Part shown: in pieces, positions 17,796 to 26,643 of the stretch | Layout: each line of letters starts with the position of its first letter | How positions within the stretch are numbered: the stretch's first letter is position 1 | Source: Gammaproteobacteria bacterium | GTDB taxonomy: Bacteria; Pseudomonadota; Gammaproteobacteria; Steroidobacterales; Steroidobacteraceae | Reading direction: 5' to 3' | Assembly (NCBI GenBank): GCA_018970145.1 | Contig: JAGWWY010000001.1 | Coordinates: 62,001-126,000 of the forward strand | DNA: 64,000 nucleotides | Program-made: the position numbers and the translations under genes | Notes under the pieces: generated by a model | Databases searched by the model: none | What the model was told of the DNA's origin: nothing | Seen by the model: the letters and a program-made list of their open reading frames with translations, nothing else

Positions 17796-19120
17796 TGTCG
17801 CGGGTGAAGGATTGGTCGCGTCGGCGTGCGCTCGCACTGCTGGCGGCAGCGTCGGGTGCCGGCTGGTTGGATTTGCTGCGTGCGCAGACTTATCCGCGCA
17901 TCCTGCAGGGGCCGATGATCGGTGATACCGCATCAGACAGCACGGTACTGTGGATGCGCGCCTCGGATGCGCATCGTCTCGAGATCGAGTATTCCACCGA
18001 TCCCACTTTGAAAGGCGCGGTTCGCAGCATCGCCGTCGATGCCAGACCCGATCAGGATTACATCGTCCGCATCCGCTTGCAGGGGCTCTCGCCCGCAACG
18101 GCGTACTCTTATCGCGTTTTGCTGGATGGCAAGCCAGATCGTTATGCACGCACGCCGCGCGTGTTTCGTACCCTCCCGCGCGGCAATGCGCCGTTGCGAT
18201 TGGCTTTCGGTTCGTGTGCGCGTCGAATCCTCGATGGGCGTCAGCCGATCTTCGAGGCGATCACGGCGGCGCAACCGGATGGATTTTTTTGGCTCGGCGA
18301 TCACGTCTACATCGACAGTCTCGCCCCCATGGCTTTCGAATACGAATACCAGTTGCAGCGCAGCGTGCCGAGTGCACAGGCGATGCTACACAGCGTGCCG
18401 CAGTGGGCGATCTGGGACGATCACGACTACGGGCTCAACAATGGCGACCGAACCTCGCCGGTGCGTGAGCTAGGCCTTGCCAGCTTTAAAAAGTATTGGG
18501 CTAACCCGGCCTACGGATTACCCGAGGCGCCCGGCGTTTTTTTCCGCAAGCGGATCGCTCAAGTGGAGTGCTTCTGTCTCGATGGACGCAGTTATCGCGA
18601 CCCGAGCGATCAGCTTGACGGACCTGCAAAGACACAGATCGGCACGGTGCAAAAAGCGTGGCTCAAACAAGCTCTACGCGAGAGCGATGCGACCTTCAAA
18701 TTGTTGATCGCCGGAGGCGGCTGGGCGACCAGCGGTGGCGATAAGTTCGACGAGAGCTGGGGCGCTTATCGACACGAGCGCGATGAGCTCTTTGATTTCA
18801 TCCGTGACGAGCGTATCGGCGGCGTGGTACTGCTTTCAGGTGATGTGCACCGTGGCGAGCTCAATCGGATCCCGCGTCGAGCCAAGGGTGGCTACGATCT
18901 AACCGAGCTCGTGAGCTCACCGCTGGCACAGCCAACGCGATCCGCCGACGACAATCTGCAGGCCGAAGAGCGGTTGAGATCGCCTTATGCTGGTGGCAGC
19001 AACTTCGGGCTGCTGGAGTTCGATGCGAGCGGCGGTTTGGTGCTGAACCTGCGCGACGTCCACGGTCGCAGCGTGTGGGAGCCGGTGCGATTGGCTGCTC
19101 GCGAGCTGCAGATTCCGTGA
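17795..19120 (+). CDS. phoD: PhoD-like alkaline phosphatase/phosphodiesterase, Tat-exported
   Basis: The 441-residue protein starts with a twin-arginine signal (WSRRRALALLAAASGAGWLD), so it is exported folded through Tat. The metallophosphatase core shows LAFGSCARRI, FFWLGDHVYID, WDDHDYGLNNGD and LLSGDVHRGEL, which match the metal ligands of PhoD-type enzymes (Fe/Ca centre). A preceding fibronectin-like N-domain (DSTVLWMRAS) is also typical. It hydrolyses phosphate mono- and diesters outside the cytoplasm. Overlap with folA indicates cotranscription, while a phytase gene follows after 22 bases, suggesting a role in phosphorus acquisition. Confidence 0.9.
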   Translation: MSRVKDWSRRRALALLAAASGAGWLDLLRAQTYPRILQGPMIGDTASDSTVLWMRASDAHRLEIEYSTDPTLKGAVRSIAVDARPDQDYIVRIRLQGLSPATAYSYRVLLDGKPDRYARTPRVFRTLPRGNAPLRLAFGSCARRILDGRQPIFEAITAAQPDGFFWLGDHVYIDSLAPMAFEYEYQLQRSVPSAQAMLHSVPQWAIWDDHDYGLNNGDRTSPVRELGLASFKKYWANPAYGLPEAPGVFFRKRIAQVECFCLDGRSYRDPSDQLDGPAKTQIGTVQKAWLKQALRESDATFKLLIAGGGWATSGGDKFDESWGAYRHERDELFDFIRDERIGGVVLLSGDVHRGELNRIPRRAKGGYDLTELVSSPLAQPTRSADDNLQAEERLRSPYAGGSNFGLLEFDASGGLVLNLRDVHGRSVWEPVRLAARELQIP

Positions 19121-19142
19121 GCCATCGTTAAACTTCCCCTCC

Positions 19143-20177
19143 ATGCGCGAGCGATCAAATCTATTGTTTCTGCTGATGGCGATCATCGCCGTTCCGCTCG
19201 CTGCCGCCGAGCGCGTGGTCCAACCGCGTATCGTCACCGAGCCGGTGCGACACGACACCGATGATCCCGCGATCTGGATTCATCCCGAGGATCCGGCACA
19301 GAGCCTGATTTTGGGTACCGACAAGGATATCGACGGGGCACTCTATGTATTCGGTCTCGACGGCCGGATCCGATCCTCGCTCGTCGTGCGCGGACTGGCG
19401 CGTCCCAACAATGTCGACATCGCACGCGGGGTACAGCTCGCGGGTCGACGCGTCGATGTGGCACTGGTCGCTGAACGTTTCGCACACCGTCTGCGGGCCT
19501 ATCGTCTGCCGGATTTCGCGCCGGTCGATGCGGGCGGCATCCCGGTATTTGTCGGTGAGCGGGCACGTGATGTCATGGGTGTTGCCGCCTACACGCGTGC
19601 GAGTGACGGCGCCGTTTTCGCCATCGTGAGTCGTTCTGATCGATTCGCGCCGCGCGATGGTTACCTGCATCAGTACCGCTTGGTCGACGACGGTACGGGT
19701 ACGTTGAGAGGGGTTTTCTCTCGCGCGTTCGGTCAATGGAGCGGCCGCAAGGAAATCGAGGCTTTGTCCGTCGACCCGGTCGGCGGGAACGTTTTTGCGA
19801 GCGACGAGACATTTGGTATCCGTCAGTATTTGGCGGACCCTGGCGCCGAGGACGCAGAGGATGAGGTAGCGCAGTTCGGTCTCACGGGTTTTGCCCGCGA
19901 CCATGAAGGCAGCGCCGTCATGCATCGTCCCGGAAAGCCCTCGTTGCTGTTCGTCTCTGATCAGCAAGCCGGTGCGCTGCAGGTCTTTTCTTTGGAGACG
20001 ACGTCTCGACTGATCGGGCGTATCCGTTACGCGGCTCTCGAGACCGACGGTATCGATCTCGCACCGCAGCCGCTGCCGGGCTTCCCCGGCGGATTACTCG
20101 TCGCGATGTCGACGGATCGTACCTTTCATTACTACGACCTCGGTGAGTTGCTCGCGGCGATGGTCCCTGCCGAATAG
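19143..20177 (+). CDS. Beta-propeller 3-phytase, exported
   Basis: The 344-residue product has a Sec signal peptide (LLFLLMAIIAVPLAAA) and the diagnostic beta-propeller phytase opening TDDPAIWIHPEDP, followed by ILGTDKDIDGALYVF, GLARPNNVDI and ASDETFGIRQY, which carry calcium and phosphate ligands. These enzymes remove phosphate from inositol hexakisphosphate in a calcium-dependent way. Length and motif order fit the complete six-bladed fold. It follows phoD on the same strand and probably shares its transcript. Confidence 0.9.
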   Translation: MRERSNLLFLLMAIIAVPLAAAERVVQPRIVTEPVRHDTDDPAIWIHPEDPAQSLILGTDKDIDGALYVFGLDGRIRSSLVVRGLARPNNVDIARGVQLAGRRVDVALVAERFAHRLRAYRLPDFAPVDAGGIPVFVGERARDVMGVAAYTRASDGAVFAIVSRSDRFAPRDGYLHQYRLVDDGTGTLRGVFSRAFGQWSGRKEIEALSVDPVGGNVFASDETFGIRQYLADPGAEDAEDEVAQFGLTGFARDHEGSAVMHRPGKPSLLFVSDQQAGALQVFSLETTSRLIGRIRYAALETDGIDLAPQPLPGFPGGLLVAMSTDRTFHYYDLGELLAAMVPAE

Positions 20178-20191
20178 CCCGGCGCAGGGGT

Positions 20192-21514
20192 TCAGTGTAG
20201 TTTCACGCGCGGCTCGGTTTGCGCGGCGATCATGCGGCCGAGCGTACTGAGCGTCGTCTTCCAGAAGCCATGCAAGGCGAACTCGTGCATCTTGTACAGC
20301 GATAGATACATCCAGCGGGCGAAGAGTCCCTCGAGCCAGATGTTGCCGCCGACGAAATTCCCCATGAGGTTGCCGACCGTCGTGTATTCACCGAGCGACA
20401 CCAGTGAGCCGAAATCTCGATAGCGCCAGGGGCGTGGTTCGCGCCCCGCGAGGATGCGCGGCAACCACTTGATCAGATACGACGCTTGCTGGTGCGCCGC
20501 TTGCGCCCGCGGCGGCACATTGCGACCTGGATGCGCAGCCCATTCGACGGCAGCGCAATCGCCGATGGCAAATACGGACGGGTCATCGCGTGAGCGCAGC
20601 GTCGCATCGACGACGATCTGATTGAGCGCATTGACCGTCACGCCGAGATGGCGCAGAAACGGCGCCGCTTTCACGCCAGCGGCCCAAACCACCATTTCCG
20701 CAGCGATGATGTTGCCGTCAGCGAGGCGCACAGCCTTGGGGAGCACTTCGGCGACGCGCGCATTCGTGTGCACCTCCACATCCAATTTACCGAGCATGCT
20801 GTGAGCGGCTGCCGAGATTCGCTCGGGCAACGCCGGCAAGATACGCGGCGAGGCTTCGATCAGATGCAGGCGGATATGCTTGTCCGGGTCGATGTTATCG
20901 AGACTGAAAGAAACGAGCTCACGGGTCGCGTTGTGTAGTTCGGCTGCCAGCTCGACGCCAGTGGCGCCAGCGCCAACGATGGCGACGTTCAATTGCTCGG
21001 GACGCAGCGGCGCCGTCTGCGAGTGAGCGCGCAGAAACGCATTCACGAGCCGGCGATGGAAGCGATCGGCTTGCTGCGTGCTCTCGAGTGCGATGGCATG
21101 TTCGACCACGCCAGGTGTACCGAAATCGTTGATGCTGCTGCCGACCGCCAGTACCAGAATGTCGTAATCGATACGCCGGGCCGGCACAATTTCATCGCCG
21201 TTCTCATCGTGGACGGGACCGACCAAGACTTGTTTGACGTCGCGGTCGAGTCCGACCATTTCGCCATAACGGTAACGGAACCCGTGCCAGTGCGACTGCG
21301 CGAGATAATCGAGCTCGTGTACATCGAGATCCACGGTACCCGCGGCCAGCTCGTGCAGGTGGGGCTTCCAGAAGTGGGTGCGCCCGCGTTCGATCAGCGT
21401 GATGTCGGCGCGACCGCGGCGACCGAGTTTGTCGCCAAGACGAGTGACGAGTTCGAGGCCACCCGCGCCACCGCCGACGACGACGATACGGGGAATCTTT
21501 TTGTTCTGGGTCAT
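20192..21514 (-). CDS. ndh: Ndh, type II NADH:quinone oxidoreductase
   Basis: Non-proton-pumping NADH dehydrogenase that feeds electrons from NADH into quinone at the membrane. The 440-residue product has the FAD-binding IVVVGGGAGGLEL at the N-terminus, the NADH-binding VAIVGAGATGVELAAEL near the middle and FAIGDCAAVEW, with the C-terminal amphipathic region expected for membrane attachment. The ATG at 21514 matches E. coli Ndh; an 11-codon longer form from GTG at 21547 is possible. It is convergent with the phytase gene and downstream of a LysR gene on the same strand. Confidence 0.92.
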   Translation of the reverse strand: MTQNKKIPRIVVVGGGAGGLELVTRLGDKLGRRGRADITLIERGRTHFWKPHLHELAAGTVDLDVHELDYLAQSHWHGFRYRYGEMVGLDRDVKQVLVGPVHDENGDEIVPARRIDYDILVLAVGSSINDFGTPGVVEHAIALESTQQADRFHRRLVNAFLRAHSQTAPLRPEQLNVAIVGAGATGVELAAELHNATRELVSFSLDNIDPDKHIRLHLIEASPRILPALPERISAAAHSMLGKLDVEVHTNARVAEVLPKAVRLADGNIIAAEMVVWAAGVKAAPFLRHLGVTVNALNQIVVDATLRSRDDPSVFAIGDCAAVEWAAHPGRNVPPRAQAAHQQASYLIKWLPRILAGREPRPWRYRDFGSLVSLGEYTTVGNLMGNFVGGNIWLEGLFARWMYLSLYKMHEFALHGFWKTTLSTLGRMIAAQTEPRVKLH

Positions 21515-21562
21515 CCCGACCTGTTCAACGAGTCGCGCGTCCACCACGAGAGGGGCTGCATG

Positions 21563-22486
21563 TTACCGGAGCGGCGATGACGCCGTGATGTCTTTCGAGA
21601 GGGTGTTTTTGAACTGGGAGGCCAGTGCCCGCACGCCGGGGCCCGCCAGTTCCGCATCCGCCAGCACGAGGTAGAGCGTCACTTGCCGTACCGAGCCCTC
21701 GCTGAGTGGGAGTGGTTTCAGCAATCCCTGTGCGAGCGCATCCTGGATGCGCGCTTGCGGGTACCAAGCGAAGCCGTGACCTTGGATCGCCGCTCGGATA
21801 CTGGTGTCGAATTGGCTGAAGGTCCAGCGGCGGTCAACCTCTACCGAGATGGCGCGGCTGTCGCGATGGATACCGCTATCGCGTACGAGCAGGTGACGAT
21901 GTTCGGCCAGGTCGGCTGCGGTGAGAGCGCGGTTCAAGCGGTGCAGGGCGTGATCGGGGTGCGCCACGGCGACCAAGCGCAAGCTTGCGATCGCATCGCC
22001 TAGGAAGCCGACGGGAATTTGTGGCGTGATGGCAAGGTCAACGCGTCTCTGCTGCAGTGCCTCGAGGGTTCCACCGAGCACCGACTCTTCAACCTCTATG
22101 CGGGTCGCCGGGCTTGATACGGCAAAATCAGCCAGGGCGGCGAGCATCGGCTCTGGTGGAAGGAGGATCTCGACGGCGACTCGAATCACCGGTTCCCAGC
22201 CGGCCGAGGCTGTTCGTGCGCGCTGCTCGAGGCGGTACGCTTGGGTCAGCAGCATCCGCGCCTGTCGGTGCAGCATTTCGCCCACCGGCGTCAGCACTGC
22301 GCGTCGACCGCGCGCTTCGAAGGCGCGCACGCCCAGTCGGCGCTCGAGCTGCTGGATGAGATACGTGACGGCGGACTGGCTTTTATTGAGCGCGACGGCC
22401 GCCGCCGCATAACTCCCCGTTTCGACGACGGCGACCAGTGCCTGCCACTGATCCAAGCTCACGCTGACGTTGGACCGTTGATTCAT
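21563..22486 (-). CDS. LysR-type transcriptional regulator
   Basis: The 307-residue product has the N-terminal winged HTH (LDQWQALVAVVETGSYAAAA, then LNKSQSAVTYLIQQLERRLG) and a periplasmic-binding-like effector domain, typical of LTTRs. It is divergent from azoR with 62 bases between, the classic arrangement for a LysR protein regulating the neighbouring gene. The effector is unknown; quinones or electrophiles are plausible given the azoR-pirin neighbours. The ATG lies inside an AT-rich palindrome, which may serve autoregulation. Confidence 0.93.
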   Translation of the reverse strand: MNQRSNVSVSLDQWQALVAVVETGSYAAAAVALNKSQSAVTYLIQQLERRLGVRAFEARGRRAVLTPVGEMLHRQARMLLTQAYRLEQRARTASAGWEPVIRVAVEILLPPEPMLAALADFAVSSPATRIEVEESVLGGTLEALQQRRVDLAITPQIPVGFLGDAIASLRLVAVAHPDHALHRLNRALTAADLAEHRHLLVRDSGIHRDSRAISVEVDRRWTFSQFDTSIRAAIQGHGFAWYPQARIQDALAQGLLKPLPLSEGSVRQVTLYLVLADAELAGPGVRALASQFKNTLSKDITASSPLR

Positions 22487-22548
22487 TAAAAAATTTAATC
22501 AGTAAAGCCGATATTTTCTACTTTTTTATCAGAAAGTAGTGATATTTA
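22487..22548. promoter_or_regulatory. Divergent LysR-azoR operator/promoter region
   Basis: The gap is strongly AT-rich. ATTAAA-AAA-TTTAAT (22485-22499) is a perfect dyad that overlaps the regulator start codon. A second inverted repeat CTACTTT-N8-AAAGTAG spans 22518-22539. Dyads like these in a divergent LysR gap are candidate operators; no exact promoter can be fixed. Confidence 0.55.
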
Positions 22549-23172
22549 ATGCCCGACATGAAAACGCTCCTCCATGTCCGTAGCAGTCTGTTCGGTGATC
22601 AGGGTCAATCGGCCGTGCTCGCTGCCGATCTGATCTCCCAATGGCAGGCCCGCAACCCCGGTGCGCGGGTGATCGTTCGCGATCTGATCGCGACGCCGCT
22701 GCCACACCTGGATGCAGAACGCTTCGCTGCACTGAACAGCAAACCCGAGGTCCGCACCCACTCTCAGCAACGTATCGTCGCTGAGTCGGATGCCCTCATT
22801 GCCGAATTGCGCGAAGCCGACCAGATCGTGCTGGCCGCCCCGATGTACAACTTCGCGATTCCGAGTCAGCTGAAGAGCTGGTTCGATCACATCGCCCGCG
22901 CGGGCGTCACGTTCCGCTACACGGAAAGTGGTGCGGAGGGCCTCCTTGGCGGTAGGCCCGTCACGGTGCTCGCCACGCGCGGTGGTTTTTATGCAGGCAC
23001 GCCGGCGGACAGCCAAACCCCTTGGCTCGCGACCATGCTCGGGTTCCTCGGTTTGACCGAGGTCACGTTCATCTATGCCGAGGGCATCGCGGTCAGCGCG
23101 GATCGCAAGGCCGAGGCGCTGCGCGAAGCGCGGGCGCAAATCGCGGCAGCGGTCGGCCACGAGGCCGTTTGA
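22549..23172 (+). CDS. azoR: AzoR, FMN-dependent NADH:quinone/azo reductase
   Basis: Flavodoxin-fold NAD(P)H-dependent reductase of 207 residues. Signature segments are KTLLHVRSSLFGDQGQS (FMN phosphate loop), VLAAPMYNFAIPSQLKSW (FMN-binding P-M-Y-N-F) and TVLATRGGFY. Family members reduce quinones and azo dyes and protect against thiol-specific stress. The ATG at 22549 or 22558 is possible; neither has a strong Shine-Dalgarno, and the second better matches E. coli AzoR. It is divergent from the LysR gene, and its stop overlaps the pirin start by one base. Confidence 0.93.
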   Translation: MPDMKTLLHVRSSLFGDQGQSAVLAADLISQWQARNPGARVIVRDLIATPLPHLDAERFAALNSKPEVRTHSQQRIVAESDALIAELREADQIVLAAPMYNFAIPSQLKSWFDHIARAGVTFRYTESGAEGLLGGRPVTVLATRGGFYAGTPADSQTPWLATMLGFLGLTEVTFIYAEGIAVSADRKAEALREARAQIAAAVGHEAV

Positions 23173-24038
23173 TGTCGAAACCGATCCAGTCTTTGCAACG
23201 CGTCATCGACGCACTTCGCACCTCGGATGGTGCCGGTGTCTCGCTGTATCGCAGCCTCGGGCAGTCGCCGTTGACGCGGCTCGATCCGTTCTTGATGCTC
23301 GATGAGTTTGGCAGCGATCGACCGAACGAATACATCGCGGGTTTTCCGGCCCATCCGCATCGCGGTTTTCAGACTGTTACCTATATGCTCGCGGGGCACA
23401 TGTTGCACGAGGATCACCTCGGTAATCGCGGTCACTTGAAAGCTGGCGGTGTGCAGTGGATGACAGCCGGCCGCGGCATCATCCACTCCGAGATGCCGCA
23501 GCAGGAGAGCGGACTGATGCGCGGCTTCCAGCTGTGGATCAATCTGCCGGCCAAAGAAAAGATGCGTCCGGCGGAGTATCGCGATCTCGAGGCGAGCGAG
23601 ATTCCGAGTTACGAAGCGTCAGACGGCTTTCGGATCAAAGTGATCGCGGGTCGGTGGCAGCGTGAGGGTGTGATTCTCGATGGCCCCATCATCGGCATGA
23701 GCACGGCGCCGGAGTTTTGGGACGTCACCCTGCCGGCCGGTGCCGTATTCGATGAGGTACTACCGCCGGGTCATCACACGTTTCTCTATGTCTTCGAAGG
23801 TGCCCTCGAGGTCGGTGCGGGTGCAACGGCGTTACGCGCGCGGCAAGGCGGCATTCTGGGCGAGGGTGAGCGATTGCAGGTGACGGCAGGTCGAGACGGA
23901 GGTCGTTTTCTATTGCTCTCGGCCAAACCACTCGGTGAGCCCATCGTGCAGCACGGACCTTTCGTGATGAATACCCGAGAGGAAATCGAGCAGGCGGTGC
24001 GCGATTACCAAACGGGTCGGTTGGTTGCACCGCGCTGA
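23172..24038 (+). CDS. Pirin family protein
   Basis: Bicupin protein of 288 residues. It has FPAHPHRGFQTVTYML with the conserved metal-binding histidines of the N-terminal cupin, and GGVQWMTAGRGIIHSEMP with another His and Glu ligand, both diagnostic of pirins. Some bacterial pirins oxidise quercetin and others act as redox-sensing cofactors, so a specific role cannot be assigned. It is cotranscribed with azoR, which supports a link to quinone or electrophile stress. It ends 24 bases from the convergent mgtE. Confidence 0.9.
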   Translation: MSKPIQSLQRVIDALRTSDGAGVSLYRSLGQSPLTRLDPFLMLDEFGSDRPNEYIAGFPAHPHRGFQTVTYMLAGHMLHEDHLGNRGHLKAGGVQWMTAGRGIIHSEMPQQESGLMRGFQLWINLPAKEKMRPAEYRDLEASEIPSYEASDGFRIKVIAGRWQREGVILDGPIIGMSTAPEFWDVTLPAGAVFDEVLPPGHHTFLYVFEGALEVGAGATALRARQGGILGEGERLQVTAGRDGGRFLLLSAKPLGEPIVQHGPFVMNTREEIEQAVRDYQTGRLVAPR

Positions 24039-24062
24039 ACTCTGGCCCGCGTCCGTCGCCAC

Positions 24063-25412
24063 TCAAGTCAGGAAGATCGCGCCGAGTCCAAGCAACGTCG
24101 CGAAGCCGATGCAGTCGGTGAATGTGGTCAGGATGACGCCCGCGGATAGAGCAGGGTCGATGTCCAGTCGACGCAGCGCGAGTGGCACGAGTACACCGAC
24201 TGCGGCTGCGGCCAAGAGGTTGATGAGCATAGCGGCCGCGATGATGCCGGCGATCTGCCAGGTGCCGAACCACACTACGGTAACGGCGCCGACGACGGCG
24301 GCCCAGATCAGACCGTTCAGTCCACCGACCGCGATTTCCTTGAACAACAACCAGCGGGCATTCGACCACTGCACCTGACCGAGTGCCAAGCCGCGGATCA
24401 GTAGCGTTACGGTCTGCGTACCCGCGATACCGCCCATCGAAGCGACGATCGGCAACAAGGCGGCGAGCGCTGCCACTTTCTCGATGGTGGCTTCGAAATT
24501 CTTGACTACTGCCGCTGCCAGGAAGGCGGTGAGCAGATTGATCCCGAGCCAGAGCAGGCGACGCCGGGTCGAGGGGACGATGCCGGCGAAGAGGTCTTCC
24601 TCGTCTTTGAGACCCGCCATCGACATGACTTCGTGTGCCGCCTCTTCGCGGATGACGTCGACGACGTCGTCGATGGTGATACGACCGACCAAGCTTCCGC
24701 TTGAGTCGACGACGGCAGCAGAGACGAGATCGCGCTCCTGGAAGAGTTGTGCCACATCGTGTGCGGGCATGTCGGGTTCGATGCGCGGGGCCTCGGTGTC
24801 GAGGCTGTCGCCGACCGTATCCTCCGGATCGCCGGTGATGATACGAGTGAGCGAGATCGTGCCGAGATAGCGATCGTCGCGATCGACGACGAACAGACTA
24901 TCGGTGCGCGAGGGTAACTCGCCGCGCATGCGTAAGTAGCGAAGCACCACTTCGAGGGAGACGTCCGGACGCACACTCACCGTGTCGGTGTTCATCAGAC
25001 CGCCGGCGCTGTCCTCGGGCCAAGAAAGCACGTTCCGAAGACGCTCTCGATCGCGTTGATCCATCGACCGCAATACCTGCATGGTCACGGTCTCGGGCAG
25101 CTCGCGCACGAGATCGGCCAAATCGTCGACCTCCATGCCTTCGGCTGCCGCGACCAGCTCTTCGGTATCCATCTCTTCGATGAGCTCTTGCCGGACACCC
25201 TCGCTGAGCTCCAGCAGCACATCGCCCTCGAGCTGCGGATCGACCATATTCCACACCAGCTCGCGTTGGCGGGGTGGAACCGATTCGAGCAGCAGCGCGA
25301 TCTCTGCCGGATGCAGACCCGTAAGCATCCGCTGCGCCGGGCGCAGCGCCCCACCGTCGAGTGCGGATCGCAGGGCTTCGAGCTGCAATTCCTTGCGCGA
25401 CAGATCGGTCAT
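24063..25412 (-). CDS. mgtE: MgtE, magnesium transporter
   Basis: Homodimeric Mg2+ channel of 449 residues. The order is a cytosolic MgtE_N helical domain (about 20-130), two CBS domains (about 135-260, with MNTDTVSVRPD and LVGRITIDDVVDV), a plug helix, and five membrane segments (about 285-448) with PIVASMGGIAGTQ lining the pore. The ATG at 25412 overlaps the rapZ stop (ATGA); the longer reading frame upstream lies inside rapZ. The Mg2+-sensing acidic residues in the N-domain and CBS are present. It is the last gene of the kdsD-to-mgtE block. Confidence 0.93.
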   Translation of the reverse strand: MTDLSRKELQLEALRSALDGGALRPAQRMLTGLHPAEIALLLESVPPRQRELVWNMVDPQLEGDVLLELSEGVRQELIEEMDTEELVAAAEGMEVDDLADLVRELPETVTMQVLRSMDQRDRERLRNVLSWPEDSAGGLMNTDTVSVRPDVSLEVVLRYLRMRGELPSRTDSLFVVDRDDRYLGTISLTRIITGDPEDTVGDSLDTEAPRIEPDMPAHDVAQLFQERDLVSAAVVDSSGSLVGRITIDDVVDVIREEAAHEVMSMAGLKDEEDLFAGIVPSTRRRLLWLGINLLTAFLAAAVVKNFEATIEKVAALAALLPIVASMGGIAGTQTVTLLIRGLALGQVQWSNARWLLFKEIAVGGLNGLIWAAVVGAVTVVWFGTWQIAGIIAAAMLINLLAAAAVGVLVPLALRRLDIDPALSAGVILTTFTDCIGFATLLGLGAIFLT

Positions 25413-26296
25413 GCTCGCTTGGCCTGCGACAGCGAGGCGTGACGGACGGCGAGCCCCGGCAGCCGCGTCACGAGTCGTTCGCGTAGCCGTTCGAGCAGAT
25501 AGACCGAGCGGTGCTGTCCGCCGGTGCAACCGATGCCGATAGTCAGGTACCGACGGTGTGCCGCCTGATGCTCATCGATGCGCGCGCTGACGTAGCGCTC
25601 GAGATCATCGAGGAAGGCCGTCACTGCCGGCTGCGCATCGAGAAAGCGGATGATCTCGGGATCGAGTCCGGTGAACGGCCGCAAGGCGATGTTCCAGTAG
25701 GGGTTCGGCAGAGTGCGGGCGTCGAAGACGAAGTCGCAGTCGCCCGGCACACCGTGCTTGAAGCCAAACGATACGAGCGTGACCGATAGCTGCGAAGCTC
25801 GACGTCGATCAATTCTTTGACCGACGACTTCACGCAGGTCGTGCACACCCATGTGAGTTGTATCGATAACGAGATCGGCCGATTGAATCAACGGGTCGAG
25901 TAGTTCACGCTCCGCTGCGATCGCCTCCTGCAGACTGCGTCCCACTCTGGCGAGTGGATGACGACGCTTAGTTTCGCCGTAGCGACGCAGCAACTCCGCA
26001 TCCGTTGCGAGCACAGCGAGCAACTCGCAACGCAAACCACTGCGACGCAGCTGCGCGATGGTGTCACCGATGTTGCTGAGACCAATATCCGAGTCGCGCG
26101 CATCGATACCGATGGCCAGATGCTGATAGGCCTCGTTGTCGCCGGCACGCAGCGCGTGTCCAACGAAGGACTCGAGCATCGAGGTGGGCAGGTTGTCGAC
26201 GCAGTAGTAACCGAGGTCTTCGAGGGCGTGCAGCACGACGCTCTTGCCAGCCCCCGAGAGGCCGCTCACGAGGATGATGCGGGTCGCCTGTGGCAT
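25409..26296 (-). CDS. rapZ: RapZ, RNase adapter protein / nucleotide-binding protein
   Basis: P-loop protein of 295 residues. Walker A is GLSGAGKS (12-19), and YYCVDNLP and the C-terminal IGIGCTGGQHRSV are the conserved RapZ blocks. In enterobacteria RapZ binds the sRNA GlmZ and RNase E to regulate GlmS and amino-sugar supply for the cell wall. Whether this species has GlmZ is unknown. It follows hpf by three bases and overlaps mgtE. The ptsN and ptsO genes that usually flank rapZ are missing here. Confidence 0.95.
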   Translation of the reverse strand: MPQATRIILVSGLSGAGKSVVLHALEDLGYYCVDNLPTSMLESFVGHALRAGDNEAYQHLAIGIDARDSDIGLSNIGDTIAQLRRSGLRCELLAVLATDAELLRRYGETKRRHPLARVGRSLQEAIAAERELLDPLIQSADLVIDTTHMGVHDLREVVGQRIDRRRASQLSVTLVSFGFKHGVPGDCDFVFDARTLPNPYWNIALRPFTGLDPEIIRFLDAQPAVTAFLDDLERYVSARIDEHQAAHRRYLTIGIGCTGGQHRSVYLLERLRERLVTRLPGLAVRHASLSQAKRA

Positions 26297-26299
26297 GAA

Positions 26300-26617
26300 T
26301 CACTGCCGCGCGCGGCGGCCTTCCTCGGCATGATGGTCGGTGATTTTTTCCTTGCGCTTCTTGACCAGCCGATCGAGTTTGTCAGCGAGCGCGTCGATGG
26401 CCGCGTACATATTGGCGTCCTCAGCGTCGGCGTGGATGTCACCGCCGCGAACCTTCAGCGTAGCCTCGGCCTTGTGCCGCAACTTCTCGACCGAGATCAC
26501 GTAGTGCACATCCATCAGTTGATCGAAGTGCCGGACGATGCGATCCATTTTCTTGTGGATGTACTCGCGCAGGGCGTCGGTGACTTCCACGTGATGACCA
26601 GTGACGGAAATTTGCAT
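26300..26617 (-). CDS. hpf: Hpf, ribosome hibernation-promoting factor
   Basis: The 105-residue product is the short type: MQISVTGHHVEVTDALREYI, a helical segment, and the C-terminal LVKKRKEKITDHH basic end. Short HPF binds the 30S decoding channel in stationary phase and promotes 100S dimers together with RMF. It follows rpoN after 26 bases, the usual neighbourhood in proteobacteria. No long C-terminal dimerisation domain is present. Confidence 0.94.
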   Translation of the reverse strand: MQISVTGHHVEVTDALREYIHKKMDRIVRHFDQLMDVHYVISVEKLRHKAEATLKVRGGDIHADAEDANMYAAIDALADKLDRLVKKRKEKITDHHAEEGRRARQ

Positions 26618-26643
26618 GATCGTCTCCTCGTTTGGGTCCGAGA

